Origin: Candidatus Segatella papionis
Lineage (GTDB): Bacteria; Bacteroidota; Bacteroidia; Bacteroidales; Bacteroidaceae
Assembly: GCA_002297965.1 (NCBI GenBank)
Contig: DBLF01000002.1
Coordinates: 32,750 to 65,698, forward strand
Length of the DNA stretch: 32,949 nucleotides
Reading direction: 5' to 3'
How positions within the stretch are numbered: the stretch's first letter is position 1; each line of letters starts with the position of its first letter. The notes beneath the pieces are model-generated. The model was not told where the DNA came from, searched no databases, and saw nothing but the letters and a program-made list of their open reading frames with translations. Below are positions 25,786 through 32,949 of this stretch, in pieces. A program made the position numbers and the translations under genes.

Positions 25786-26715
25786 TTAAGCAGGAATCAA
25801 GAAATTAACAACTTCTTGTACCACTGTGATTTTATAAGGTCCAACAGGGGTATTCATCAACCTGCCATCTATACCTATCATAGCATGTGAAGCTTCCTCC
25901 ACCACTACTTCTCGGGTACGATAAGGATGTACACTCTTATGGTTAAGGAACTTACCCTTCACAAAAAGATAAATACCCTCGAAAAGTTGAGTCATCTGTG
26001 GATGATAAACCACCGACACATCTAGCAATCCATTGTAAGGCACTGCGTTGGGGGTCTGTCCATAGCCAGTCGCATTCCCCACGCACACAGTCATCACTCT
26101 TCGTTTTATTTCATCAGAATTGATTAGGATGTGCATCTTGTAGTCCAAACGTTGGAATATCATCAAGATGAAAGAAAAGATGAATGAAAGCGTGCGAGAT
26201 CCGAAGAAATGATGGGTCCGGCGGCGCAAATTCATAATGCCTGCAATAAGACCAATGTTGATACAATTAAGGAAATAGCGCAAACATCTCTCACCCTTTT
26301 TGTTTGTATATCTAATACAGCCCAAATCAATCTTTCGAATACGTCTCTGCTTGAGCCAAGCCACCGTCTGCTCGATGTCACTATCGTCAAATCCCCAAAA
26401 ATGAGCGAAATCATTCATCAAACCATTAGGTATTACTCCCAGTGCCACCTGACTACGCTCGGCTTCACTCACTTGCATTAAGCAGTTGACAGCGTCATTG
26501 AGTGCAGAGTCTCCTCCAACAATCACTATCGTACGATAGCCATTGTTGATAAACATCTTAACCAGACGCTCAACGCTTTTTTGATTCTCGCTCTGCACAA
26601 AGTCATAATCCACACCTTGCTGCTTGAGCACTTTCGCTATTTTTTCCCATCGCTTGTTACTACGCCATCCTCCACGTGGACAATAGAGTAGTCCCCATTT
26701 ATTCTCATTCACCAT
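25786..26715 (-). CDS. Diacylglycerol/lipid kinase-family protein
   Basis: 309 residues. It has the diacylglycerol-kinase catalytic fold: the nucleotide-binding strand-loop VIVGGDSALNDAVN around 64-77, GVIPNGLMNDFA (93-104), and a C-terminal beta-sandwich (ATGYGQTPNAVPYNGLLDV, then IDGRL). The family phosphorylates lipids or related alcohols. Two motifs depart from the usual form: GGDS (67-70) instead of GGDG, and GLMND instead of GTGND. The protein may be a divergent kinase with another substrate. There is a hydrophobic stretch (FIFSFILMIF) but no signal peptide. It lies 70 bp after miaA on the same strand and may be co-transcribed with it. Confidence 0.82.
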   Translation of the reverse strand: MVNENKWGLLYCPRGGWRSNKRWEKIAKVLKQQGVDYDFVQSENQKSVERLVKMFINNGYRTIVIVGGDSALNDAVNCLMQVSEAERSQVALGVIPNGLMNDFAHFWGFDDSDIEQTVAWLKQRRIRKIDLGCIRYTNKKGERCLRYFLNCINIGLIAGIMNLRRRTHHFFGSRTLSFIFSFILMIFQRLDYKMHILINSDEIKRRVMTVCVGNATGYGQTPNAVPYNGLLDVSVVYHPQMTQLFEGIYLFVKGKFLNHKSVHPYRTREVVVEEASHAMIGIDGRLMNTPVGPYKITVVQEVVNFLIPA

Positions 26716-26721
26716 AGTTAT

Positions 26722-26758
26722 ATATTGAACTTTGAGATTTAAACTTTATGATTGGCAA
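26722..26758. repeat. 37-bp dispersed intergenic repeat, copy B
   Basis: Second copy of the element at 21533-21569 (31 of 37 positions). It starts 6 bp upstream of the lipid-kinase-like start codon, in the same orientation relative to the gene as copy A. Confidence 0.75.
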
Positions 26759-26785
26759 CTTACGGCAACTATCCGTACTTGGAAT

Positions 26786-27760
26786 TTACATCGACCCCTT
26801 CATCAAGTCCAACACCTGCCCCACTTTCTGCTCCATCGGCTGCAAGGCATCTATCCAATGAATGGTAAAGCCTCGTCGCTCCATGCCTCGGAACCAAGTC
26901 ATCTGTCGCTTGGCAAACTGATGGATGGCTATCTCCAAGCCTCGGAACATCTCATCGTAGGTGGTCTTGCCTATCACATATTCGGTGATAAACTTATATT
27001 CCAACCCATAATAGGTGAGGTTTTCTGCAGGTATCCCCCTATCAAGCAAGCCCTTGATTTCATCAACCATCCCCTCCTTGAGACGTTGCTTCAATCTGTG
27101 CGTAATCTTCTCTCGGCGAGCATCTCGGTCGATACTCACACCGATGATAAGCGAATCGACTGCAGGAAGTTCTCGTTCGGGCATCGGATGTTCGAGGTTA
27201 TAAGTCTCTATCTCGATAGCACGGATGGCTCGCTGTGCCGTATCCACATCTGTGCGATTGTGCATATTGGAGCCTGTCTTTGCCTTCAAGTCCTTGAGCA
27301 TCTCGGTGAGTTCATCCAATGTTTTATCGGCAAGTCGGTCTCTAAGTTCCTGGTTCTGAGGAACAGGGGAAAGATGATAGCCCTTGAGCACCGACTCAAT
27401 GTACAATCCCGTTCCCCCACAGAGGATAGGCAGCATACCCCTCTTCTGGATGTCGAGGTAAACATCGTAAAAGTCTTGCTGGTATTCAAAGAGATTATAC
27501 TTCGTGCCTGGCTCGCAGATGTCTATCAAGTGATAAGGTATCAGTTTGCCATCCACCGTATAGTCTTCGAGGTCCTTGCCCGTACCAATGTCCATGCCAC
27601 GATAAACCTGGCGACTATCAGCACTGATAATCTCCGCACCCTTCGTGGTTCCACCCCACGCCGAAGCCTCCATGCCGTCAATCTTGGCAGCAAGGGCAGC
27701 GGCAAGGCTTGTTTTTCCACTCGCCGTAGGACCTAATATGGTTATCATCGAATGTTTCAT
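26786..27760 (-). CDS. miaA: tRNA dimethylallyltransferase
   Basis: 324 residues from the upstream ATG; a second ATG four codons in (27748) gives MITILGPTASGKT. The enzyme transfers dimethylallyl to A37 of tRNAs that read UNN codons. Visible motifs: P-loop GPTASGKT (10-17), ISADSRQVYRGMDIGTGKD, CGGTGLYIESV and the C-terminal RQMTWFRG. Length is normal for the family. A small insert (DGMEASAWGGTTKG) follows the first helix. The promoter -7 element ends only 4 bp before the first ATG, so either the message is essentially leaderless or the second ATG is used. Confidence 0.96.
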   Translation of the reverse strand: MKHSMITILGPTASGKTSLAAALAAKIDGMEASAWGGTTKGAEIISADSRQVYRGMDIGTGKDLEDYTVDGKLIPYHLIDICEPGTKYNLFEYQQDFYDVYLDIQKRGMLPILCGGTGLYIESVLKGYHLSPVPQNQELRDRLADKTLDELTEMLKDLKAKTGSNMHNRTDVDTAQRAIRAIEIETYNLEHPMPERELPAVDSLIIGVSIDRDARREKITHRLKQRLKEGMVDEIKGLLDRGIPAENLTYYGLEYKFITEYVIGKTTYDEMFRGLEIAIHQFAKRQMTWFRGMERRGFTIHWIDALQPMEQKVGQVLDLMKGSM

Positions 27761-27764
27761 AGCG

Positions 27765-27795
27765 CAAAGGTAAGAGAAATACTTGAAATTACAAA
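27765..27795 (-). promoter_or_regulatory. miaA promoter
   Basis: On the minus strand, TTTG (27795-27792), a 19-bp spacer and TACCTTTG (27772-27765). It sits directly against the miaA start codon. Confidence 0.85.
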
Positions 27796-27858
27796 ATGTT
27801 TTACTAAGTTTTTCTCACTTTTAAGCACAATGAGCATAAAATGTGACTTTTATAAACG

Positions 27859-27890
27859 AAAAAAGCCGTCCAGCACGAATGCTGGACGGC
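27859..27890 (-). terminator. gapA terminator
   Basis: A perfect 11-bp stem (27865-27875 with 27880-27890) with a tetraloop, followed on the minus strand by six T (27864-27859). Confidence 0.95.
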
Positions 27891-27918
27891 AATATCTTAA
27901 TCGTTAAGAAACAACGAA

Positions 27919-28950
27919 TTAACCGTTGTGCTTCTTCATGATCTTGATCAACTCAACAACCTTGTGAGAGTAACCAATCTCGTTGTCATACCAAGAAACA
28001 ACCTTAACGAAGTTGTCTGTCAAGTAAACACCTGCATTAGCATCGAAGATAGATGTCAATGGGCAACCCAAGAAGTCAGAAGAAACAACTGCATCCTCTG
28101 TGTAACCGAGAACACCCTTCAACTCACCCTCAGAAGCCTTCTTCATAGCAGCGCAGATATCCTCCTTTGTAGCAGGCTTCTTCAAGTTAACTGTCAAGTC
28201 AACAACAGAAACATCCAAAGTAGGAACACGCATAGAGATACCTGTCAACTTACCGTTCAACTCAGGGATAACCTTACCTACAGCCTTAGCAGCACCTGTT
28301 GTAGAAGGGATGATGTTGCCAGCAGCAGCACGGCCACCGCGCCAATCCTTCATAGATGGACCGTCAACTGTCTTCTGTGTAGCAGTTGTAGAGTGAACTG
28401 TTGTCATCAAACCTGTCTCGATACCGAAGTTATCGTTCAATACCTTAGCGATAGGAGCCAAGCAGTTTGTTGTACAAGATGCGTTAGAAACGATCTGCTG
28501 ACCAGCATACTTGTCAGTGTTAACACCGCAAACGAACATATCAGCCTGACGACCGTCCTCACCCTTCTTAGAAGGAGCAGAGAGAACAACGTACTTAGCA
28601 CCAGCCTTCAAGTGCTTCTCAGCCTTCTCGTAAGCGAGGAAGAGACCTGTAGACTCAACTACGTACTCAGCACCAACCTCGTCCCACTTCAAGTTCTCTG
28701 GGTCACGCTCAGCAGTAACACGGATGTGGTTACCGTTAACGATCAACTCGCTCTTCTCAACGTCAGCCTCGATAGTACCGTCGAACTGACCGTGCATTGT
28801 ATCATACTTCAACATGTAAGCCATGTAATCAACTGGGCACAAGTCATTGATAGCTACTACCTGTACTTCCTTTGCGTTCTCAGGTTCAACTGTAGAACGG
28901 AATACGAAACGACCGATACGGCCAAATCCGTTAATACCAATCTTAATCAT
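27919..28950 (-). CDS. gapA: Glyceraldehyde-3-phosphate dehydrogenase, type I
   Basis: 343 residues, cytoplasmic glycolytic enzyme converting glyceraldehyde-3-phosphate and NAD to 1,3-bisphosphoglycerate. The Rossmann motif INGFGRIGR (6-14), D36 (NAD preference), SNASCTTN with the catalytic Cys159, and the partner His186 are all present, as is the C-terminal WYDNEIGYS. Codon choice is highly biased, as expected for a very strongly expressed gene. It is a single-gene unit with its own promoter and terminator. A 343-codon reading frame on the opposite strand is a by-product of this bias. Confidence 0.98.
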   Translation of the reverse strand: MIKIGINGFGRIGRFVFRSTVEPENAKEVQVVAINDLCPVDYMAYMLKYDTMHGQFDGTIEADVEKSELIVNGNHIRVTAERDPENLKWDEVGAEYVVESTGLFLAYEKAEKHLKAGAKYVVLSAPSKKGEDGRQADMFVCGVNTDKYAGQQIVSNASCTTNCLAPIAKVLNDNFGIETGLMTTVHSTTATQKTVDGPSMKDWRGGRAAAGNIIPSTTGAAKAVGKVIPELNGKLTGISMRVPTLDVSVVDLTVNLKKPATKEDICAAMKKASEGELKGVLGYTEDAVVSSDFLGCPLTSIFDANAGVYLTDNFVKVVSWYDNEIGYSHKVVELIKIMKKHNG

Positions 28951-29070
28951 TGTTCTTAATATTTAAATTAAAGTTTAAAATAATTACTATCGAAAGCCCT
29001 CAAGCGAATCCGAAGGAGCTGATAACACCTTTTTTCATCACTAGAAAGCATTTTTTCTTCTTTTCGAGCG

Positions 29071-29101
29071 CAAAGTTACTAAAAATTTTCTAACTTTGCA
29101 A
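29071..29101 (-). promoter_or_regulatory. gapA promoter
   Basis: On the minus strand, TTG (29101-29099), a 20-bp spacer and TAACTTTG (29078-29071). It forms one arm of a perfect 9-bp inverted repeat (29070-29078 with 29091-29099). Confidence 0.82.
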
Positions 29102-29258
29102 CCGATATGAGTATTAAATAAGTTAAAAAAGAATAGTTGATACATAATATTGCTACGCTTTTCACACTTATTATATCATAGTGCAAACTCCATATTGCAA
29201 AATTTGTTTCTTTCATAGAAATGAAATATCAGTTTGGCAGGGATGGACGGGAACAGAA

Positions 29259-29298
29259 ATTCGCTTTTACACCTTATTATATATATAAGGAAGCGAAT
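29259..29298 (+). other. Two-part hairpin upstream of mscL
   Basis: attcgctt (29259-29266) pairs with aagcgaat (29291-29298); inside, ccttat (29272-29277) pairs with ataagg (29285-29290) around a 7-nt loop, leaving a 5-nt bulge on the 5' side. There is no U-tract, so it is not a standard terminator. A structured leader element is possible. Confidence 0.55.
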
Positions 29299-29400
29299 CT
29301 AAACATACAAAGGAACGAAGAAAAAAGATAGCTTCTAACGAAGATATAACACAAATATAAACTAAAATAAGAAAGATATAAACCATAAAATAAGAAAAGT

Positions 29401-29829
29401 ATGAGTAAATTTTTGAATGAATTCAAGGAATTCGCCATGCGTGGCAATGTGCTCGACATGGCTGTCGGTGTCATCATCGGTGGTGCTTTCGGCAAGATTG
29501 TAAGTTCTATCGTCGATGATGTTATCATGCCTCCTATCGGATGGCTCATCGGAGGTGTCAACTTCTCCGACCTCAAGATTACACTCCCTACGGTCAATGT
29601 AGCGGGTGAGGAATTGAAGGCTGCCACCATCAACTACGGCAACTTCTTACAGACTTGCTTCGACTTCCTCATCGTAGCCTTCTGTATCTTCATGCTCATT
29701 AAGGTGGTCAATAAGTTTGCCAACAAGAAGAAAGCTGAGGAGGAAGCTCCAAAGCCTGCTCCAGAACCATCCAATGAAGAGAAACTCCTCATGGAGATTC
29801 GTGACTTGCTCAAGAACAAGCAAGCATAA
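29401..29829 (+). CDS. mscL: Large-conductance mechanosensitive channel
   Basis: 142 residues, typical length. An inner-membrane channel that opens under tension on hypo-osmotic shock. The N-terminal amphipathic segment MSKFLNEFKEFAMRGNVLDM and TM1 (AVGVIIGGAFGKIVSSIVDD) carry the family signature; TM2 is FLQTCFDFLIVAFCIFMLIKVV, followed by a charged, Pro-rich linker and a C-terminal helix (NEEKLLMEIRDLLK) that forms the cytoplasmic bundle. It lies alone between a long AT-rich upstream region and a strong terminator. Confidence 0.97.
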   Translation: MSKFLNEFKEFAMRGNVLDMAVGVIIGGAFGKIVSSIVDDVIMPPIGWLIGGVNFSDLKITLPTVNVAGEELKAATINYGNFLQTCFDFLIVAFCIFMLIKVVNKFANKKKAEEEAPKPAPEPSNEEKLLMEIRDLLKNKQA

Positions 29830-29879
29830 AAAACTTGATACTCTAAATAAGCAAGCATCAACACACTCTTCAAAATCTT

Positions 29880-29930
29880 GCAGCGCCTTGCTCCTATTTG
29901 CTAGGAATACAGGGCGCTGCCTTCGTTTTT
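29880..29930 (+). terminator. mscL terminator
   Basis: gcagcgcc (29880-29887) pairs with ggcgctgc (29913-29920), with a nested 5-bp stem (29892-29896 with 29902-29906), followed by a T-run at 29926-29930. Confidence 0.88.
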
Positions 29931-29983
29931 CCGTAGCAAATTCAGCTTTTACGAAAGTTTTCTGAAAATAAACTTGTTTTTAT

Positions 29984-30014
29984 TTTGTAATTAATTCAAA
30001 ATATCTTATCTTTG
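29984..30014 (+). promoter_or_regulatory. Promoter of the DUF4492-cydAB operon
   Basis: TTTG (29984-29987), a 19-bp spacer and TATCTTTG (30007-30014), an exact consensus match. A 7-bp inverted repeat TATTTTG-N9-CAAAATA (29981-30003) covers the -33 element and part of the spacer. Confidence 0.85.
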
Positions 30015-30037
30015 CAACCGTAAACAACTACAAGAAA

Positions 30038-30250
30038 ATGAAACAAGGACTGCTATATAAGATATTCCATCTCTACTACGATGGATTTAGGACGATGACA
30101 CTGGGCAAAACGCTTTGGACCATCATCCTCATCAAGCTTGCCATCATTTTTCTCGTGCTCAAGCTGTTTTTCTTTCCTAACTATATAGAAAGCAAAGACG
30201 CCAAAGGCGACAAGGCTGAGTTCGTTTCCAGCCAAATGCTCGACCGATAG
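30038..30250 (+). CDS. Small membrane protein, DUF4492 family
   Basis: 70 residues with one hydrophobic segment (about 24-48: LWTIILIKLAIIFLVLKLFFF) after a short amphipathic N-terminus and a charged C-terminus. Recognised as DUF4492, a family encoded just in front of cydAB in Bacteroidota. The position 81 bp before cydA, behind the only recognised promoter, suggests co-transcription. A role as a small subunit or assembly factor of cytochrome bd, comparable to CydX, is inference from size, topology and position. A weak 6-bp hairpin (30275-30290) lies before cydA. Confidence 0.85.
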   Translation: MKQGLLYKIFHLYYDGFRTMTLGKTLWTIILIKLAIIFLVLKLFFFPNYIESKDAKGDKAEFVSSQMLDR

Positions 30251-30331
30251 AAATGCTGGATTGAATCGCAGCACATAAACGATAGTTTATACAAAAACAT
30301 AATATAATAACCCTATAACCCCCTTATTAAC

Positions 30332-31912
30332 ATGACACATTTATTATTAGACATCACCTCCGCCACCATTGATTGGTCGAGAGCACAGTTTGCGCTCACC
30401 GCCATCTATCATTGGTTGTTCGTCCCTCTCACCCTGGGACTAGCCCTTATCATGGGCATTGCCGAGACCTGCTATTATCGCACCCAAAAATCCTTCTGGA
30501 AAGATGTGGCTCGTTTCTGGCAGAAACTATTCGGCATCAACTTTGCCATGGGTGTTGCCACAGGCATCATCCTGGAGTTTGAGTTTGGCACCAATTGGAG
30601 CAACTACTCTTGGTTTGTGGGCGACATCTTCGGAGCACCCCTCGCCATCGAGGGCATCCTTGCCTTCTTCATGGAGAGTACCTTTGTTGCCGTCATGTTC
30701 TTCGGTTGGAACAAAGTGAGCCGTGGATTCCATCTTGCCTCCACCTGGCTCACAGGATTGGGTGCTACCATCTCTGCCTGGTGGATACTGGTAGCCAATT
30801 CATGGATGCAGTATCCTGTGGGACAAGATTTCAACCCTGACACCATGCGCTTTGAAATGACTTCATTTCTTGATGTCGCTCTCTCCCCTTTCGCCATCGA
30901 CAAGTTTTGCCACACTGTCACCTCCTCTTGGATAGTAGGTGCCGCCTTTGTCGTAGCCGTGAGTTGCTGGTATCTTCTCAAGAAGAGAGAGACCGAACTT
31001 GCCAAGGCTAGCATCAAGATAGGAGGTTGCGTGGGATTGGTAGCCGCACTCCTTGCCGCTATGACGGGTGATAACTCCGCCTACAAGGTTGCACAAGTAC
31101 AGCCGATGAAGTTGGCTGCCATGGAAGCCCTATACAATGGAGGCAACAACGAGAGTCTGACAGCCATCGCTGCGGTCAATCCTTTCTCACAGCCTGACTT
31201 TGAAAAAGAGAAAGAACCAGCCATGCGCATCGGCATTCCGAACATGCTCTCCCTTTTGGCTACTCGTACTGTCGATGGTTATGTGCCAGGTGTCAACGAC
31301 ATCCTCAAAGGATACCCGAAGCAAGATGGGACACAAGAACCATCTGCACAAGAAAAGATAGCAAGAGGCAAACAAGCCATCGTTGCCCTACAGAAATATC
31401 GCAAGGCAATACAAGGCAGAGCAATCCACGACAACGACATGCCAGCCGAGGCAAAGACTCAACTCCCAATATTGAAGGAGAATATGAAATACTTCGGCTA
31501 TGGTTACATCAAGGATGCCAAGGATTTGGTACCTAGCATCCCTGTTTGTTTCTATGCATTCCGCATTATGGTGGGATTGGGTTGCCTTTTCATCCTCTTC
31601 TTCGCCATTAGTCTTTTCTTGGTTCACAAGAAGGAGATTGCCAACTACCGTTGGTTCTTGATGGTTGCCTTGGTGATGATACCATTGGCATATCTCGCCT
31701 CCGAGTCGGGATGGATTGTGGCAGAGTTGGGTCGTCAACCTTGGACGATACAAGACCTGTTGCCTGTCAGTGCTGCCGTCTCCGACATCGAGCCAGCTAG
31801 TGTTGCCACCACCTTCTTCATCTTCCTGGCACTTTTCACCACTATGCTCGCCGTGGAAATCAACATCATGGTGAAACAAATCAAGAAAGGACCGGAATAT
31901 GGAAAGGCTTAA
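30332..31912 (+). CDS. cydA: Cytochrome bd ubiquinol/menaquinol oxidase subunit I
   Basis: 526 residues, multi-span inner-membrane protein of the oxygen-reducing bd oxidase. By alignment with known CydA motifs, heme ligands are His27 (YHW), His194 (FCHT) and Met413 (FRIMVG). GWIVAELGRQPW (460-471) and the acidic EFEFGTNW and MEST segments are present. The quinol-binding periplasmic loop holds a long hydrophilic region (about 285-395). In anaerobic Bacteroidota this oxidase serves microaerobic respiration and oxygen removal. It is followed by cydB after 48 bp. Confidence 0.97.
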   Translation: MTHLLLDITSATIDWSRAQFALTAIYHWLFVPLTLGLALIMGIAETCYYRTQKSFWKDVARFWQKLFGINFAMGVATGIILEFEFGTNWSNYSWFVGDIFGAPLAIEGILAFFMESTFVAVMFFGWNKVSRGFHLASTWLTGLGATISAWWILVANSWMQYPVGQDFNPDTMRFEMTSFLDVALSPFAIDKFCHTVTSSWIVGAAFVVAVSCWYLLKKRETELAKASIKIGGCVGLVAALLAAMTGDNSAYKVAQVQPMKLAAMEALYNGGNNESLTAIAAVNPFSQPDFEKEKEPAMRIGIPNMLSLLATRTVDGYVPGVNDILKGYPKQDGTQEPSAQEKIARGKQAIVALQKYRKAIQGRAIHDNDMPAEAKTQLPILKENMKYFGYGYIKDAKDLVPSIPVCFYAFRIMVGLGCLFILFFAISLFLVHKKEIANYRWFLMVALVMIPLAYLASESGWIVAELGRQPWTIQDLLPVSAAVSDIEPASVATTFFIFLALFTTMLAVEINIMVKQIKKGPEYGKA

Positions 31913-31960
31913 AAACCAAACATATCTTATGGCGTTATCAATCTTTAAACATTCAATGAC

Positions 31961-32949
31961 ATGACATACGAATTTTTGCAATCATATTGGTGGTTCCTCG
32001 TTTCCTTGTTGGGAGCCATATTGGTATTTCTGCTTTTTGTGCAGGGAGCCAACACTACGATTTTCTGTTTGGGCAAGACTCCCGAAGAGCGTCGCCTCAT
32101 CATCAACTCCACAGGACGTAAATGGGAGTTCACCTTTACTACGCTGGTCACATTTGGTGGAGCTTTCTTTGCTTCCTTCCCATTGTTCTATAGCACCAGC
32201 TTTGGTGGTGCCTACTGGCTATGGATGATTATCCTCTTCTCATTCGTGGCACAGGCGGTGAGCTATGAATTTCAGAATAAGTTGGGCAACTTTCTCGGTG
32301 CCAAGACCTTCCAGGTTTGCTTGGTCATCAATGGCATACTGGGACCCGTATTGTTGGGCGGAGCCGTTGCCACCTTCTTTGACGGCAGCAATTTCATGGT
32401 AGATAAAATCAATATCACGGATGGACTTCAACCAGTTATCAGTCGTTGGGCAAACGCCAGTCATGGTCTCGACGCCTTGCTCAACCCATGGAATGTAATC
32501 CTAGGGCTTGCCGTGTTCATGCTTGCCCGCATCCTGGGTATGCTTTACATCAAGAATAACATCGACCACCAAACTATCCAGGAGAGATGCACTAAACAAT
32601 TGCCGCTCAACGCCCTGCTCTTCTTGGTGTTCTTCCTTGCTTTCCTCGTTCACATCTTAGTAAAAGAGGGTTACGGATATGAAGCCACCACAGGCATCAT
32701 CACCATCGAAAGCATGAAGTATCTGCATAACTTGCTAGCCATGCCTATTTTGCTCGTTCTATTATTAATAGGTGTAGTAGGGGTATTGTGGGGAATATTT
32801 TGGTCTGCAAAAGCAGTCAACTATCGCCGAGGCATTTGGTTTACGGGTGCAGGAACCATCCTCACAGTCTTGGTACTCTTCTTGATAGCTGGTTGGAACC
32901 ATACCGCCTACTACCCTTCCAATGCCGACCTACAGTGCTCGCTCACCAT
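31961..32949 (+). CDS. cydB: Cytochrome bd oxidase subunit II (partial, runs off the window end)
   Basis: The frame from ATG 31961 is open for 329 codons to the window edge; the C-terminus is missing. The product begins MTYEFLQSYWWFLVSLLGAI and contains FVQGANTTIFCLGKTPEERR and GRKWEFTFTTLVTFGGAFFA, matching the CydB N-terminal region (membrane segment, then the G-x-W-E-x-T-T segment). Later parts show several further membrane spans. It forms the heterodimer with CydA. An ATG at 31956 stops after two codons, so 31961 is the best start. Confidence 0.95.
   Translation, partial: MTYEFLQSYWWFLVSLLGAILVFLLFVQGANTTIFCLGKTPEERRLIINSTGRKWEFTFTTLVTFGGAFFASFPLFYSTSFGGAYWLWMIILFSFVAQAVSYEFQNKLGNFLGAKTFQVCLVINGILGPVLLGGAVATFFDGSNFMVDKINITDGLQPVISRWANASHGLDALLNPWNVILGLAVFMLARILGMLYIKNNIDHQTIQERCTKQLPLNALLFLVFFLAFLVHILVKEGYGYEATTGIITIESMKYLHNLLAMPILLVLLLIGVVGVLWGIFWSAKAVNYRRGIWFTGAGTILTVLVLFLIAGWNHTAYYPSNADLQCSLT

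Larger units (their letters stand above)
28951..29400. other. Intergenic region between divergent gapA and mscL
   Basis: 450 bases. It contains a ~110-nt gapA leader, the gapA promoter within a 30-bp inverted repeat (29070-29101), a second TAnnTTTG element facing mscL (29091-29098), and a two-part hairpin (29259-29298) in the region upstream of mscL. No convincing ORF: an ATG at 29107 is followed by a stop after four codons. Confidence 0.7.

Noticed and set aside
27928..28959. 343-codon open frame antisense to gapA
   Set aside because: It mirrors the biased codons of gapA, has no family features, and begins and ends almost with the gapA gene; a shadow frame.

Overview
The window looks like a chromosomal segment from a gut Bacteroidota of the Prevotellaceae type (Prevotella/Segatella-like; genus is inference). 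The signs are two SusC/SusD pairs, lipoprotein signals ending in Cys followed by acidic residues, promoters of the Bacteroidota form TTTG-N19-TAnnTTTG, a DUF4492 gene in front of cydAB, and a glycogen debranching enzyme / glycosyltransferase / GH57 operon. No phage, transposase, CRISPR array, rRNA or tRNA was seen.

Positions 90-20017 form a pectin (homogalacturonan) utilisation locus, all on the + strand. In order: a GH28-GH105 fusion, a PL1 pectate lyase, SusC1, SusD1, a lipoprotein with a beta-helix in the surface glycan-binding position, SusC2, SusD2 and a second GH28. Expected division of labour: PL1 and the second GH28 cut polygalacturonan outside the cell, the SusC/D pairs bind and import oligogalacturonides, and the periplasmic GH28-GH105 protein trims galacturonate and unsaturated galacturonate ends. 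PL1 and the second GH28 both end in tails resembling type IX secretion sorting domains. No regulator, pectin esterase, sulfatase or cytoplasmic galacturonate gene is present.

The most interesting regulatory signal is a motif CGTTT(A/T)CGT placed 51-52 bp upstream of the TAnnTTTG element at all three recognisable promoters of this locus (SusC1, SusC2, second GH28). These promoters lack a clear -33 element, whereas the five housekeeping promoters identified here have one. This suggests one unseen activator controlling three transcripts. Extra inverted repeats lie at the SusC1 and SusC2 promoters.

Positions 20106-24836 (- strand) hold a storage-polysaccharide operon: GH133-type debranching enzyme, GT4 glycogen-synthase-like enzyme, and a GH57 enzyme with a coiled coil and a lysine/alanine-rich tail. 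A Crp/Fnr-family regulator diverges from it. Then come, on the - strand, a diacylglycerol-kinase-like protein, miaA and gapA, and on the + strand mscL, a DUF4492 gene and cydA, with cydB cut by the window end. Several strong hairpin terminators separate these units.

Short tandem duplications are frequent in the pectin locus: REP-like palindromes and 27-bp repeats before the PL1 gene, a duplicated start codon of PL1, a duplicated stop codon of the second GH28, and a duplicated linker in the GH28-GH105 fusion.
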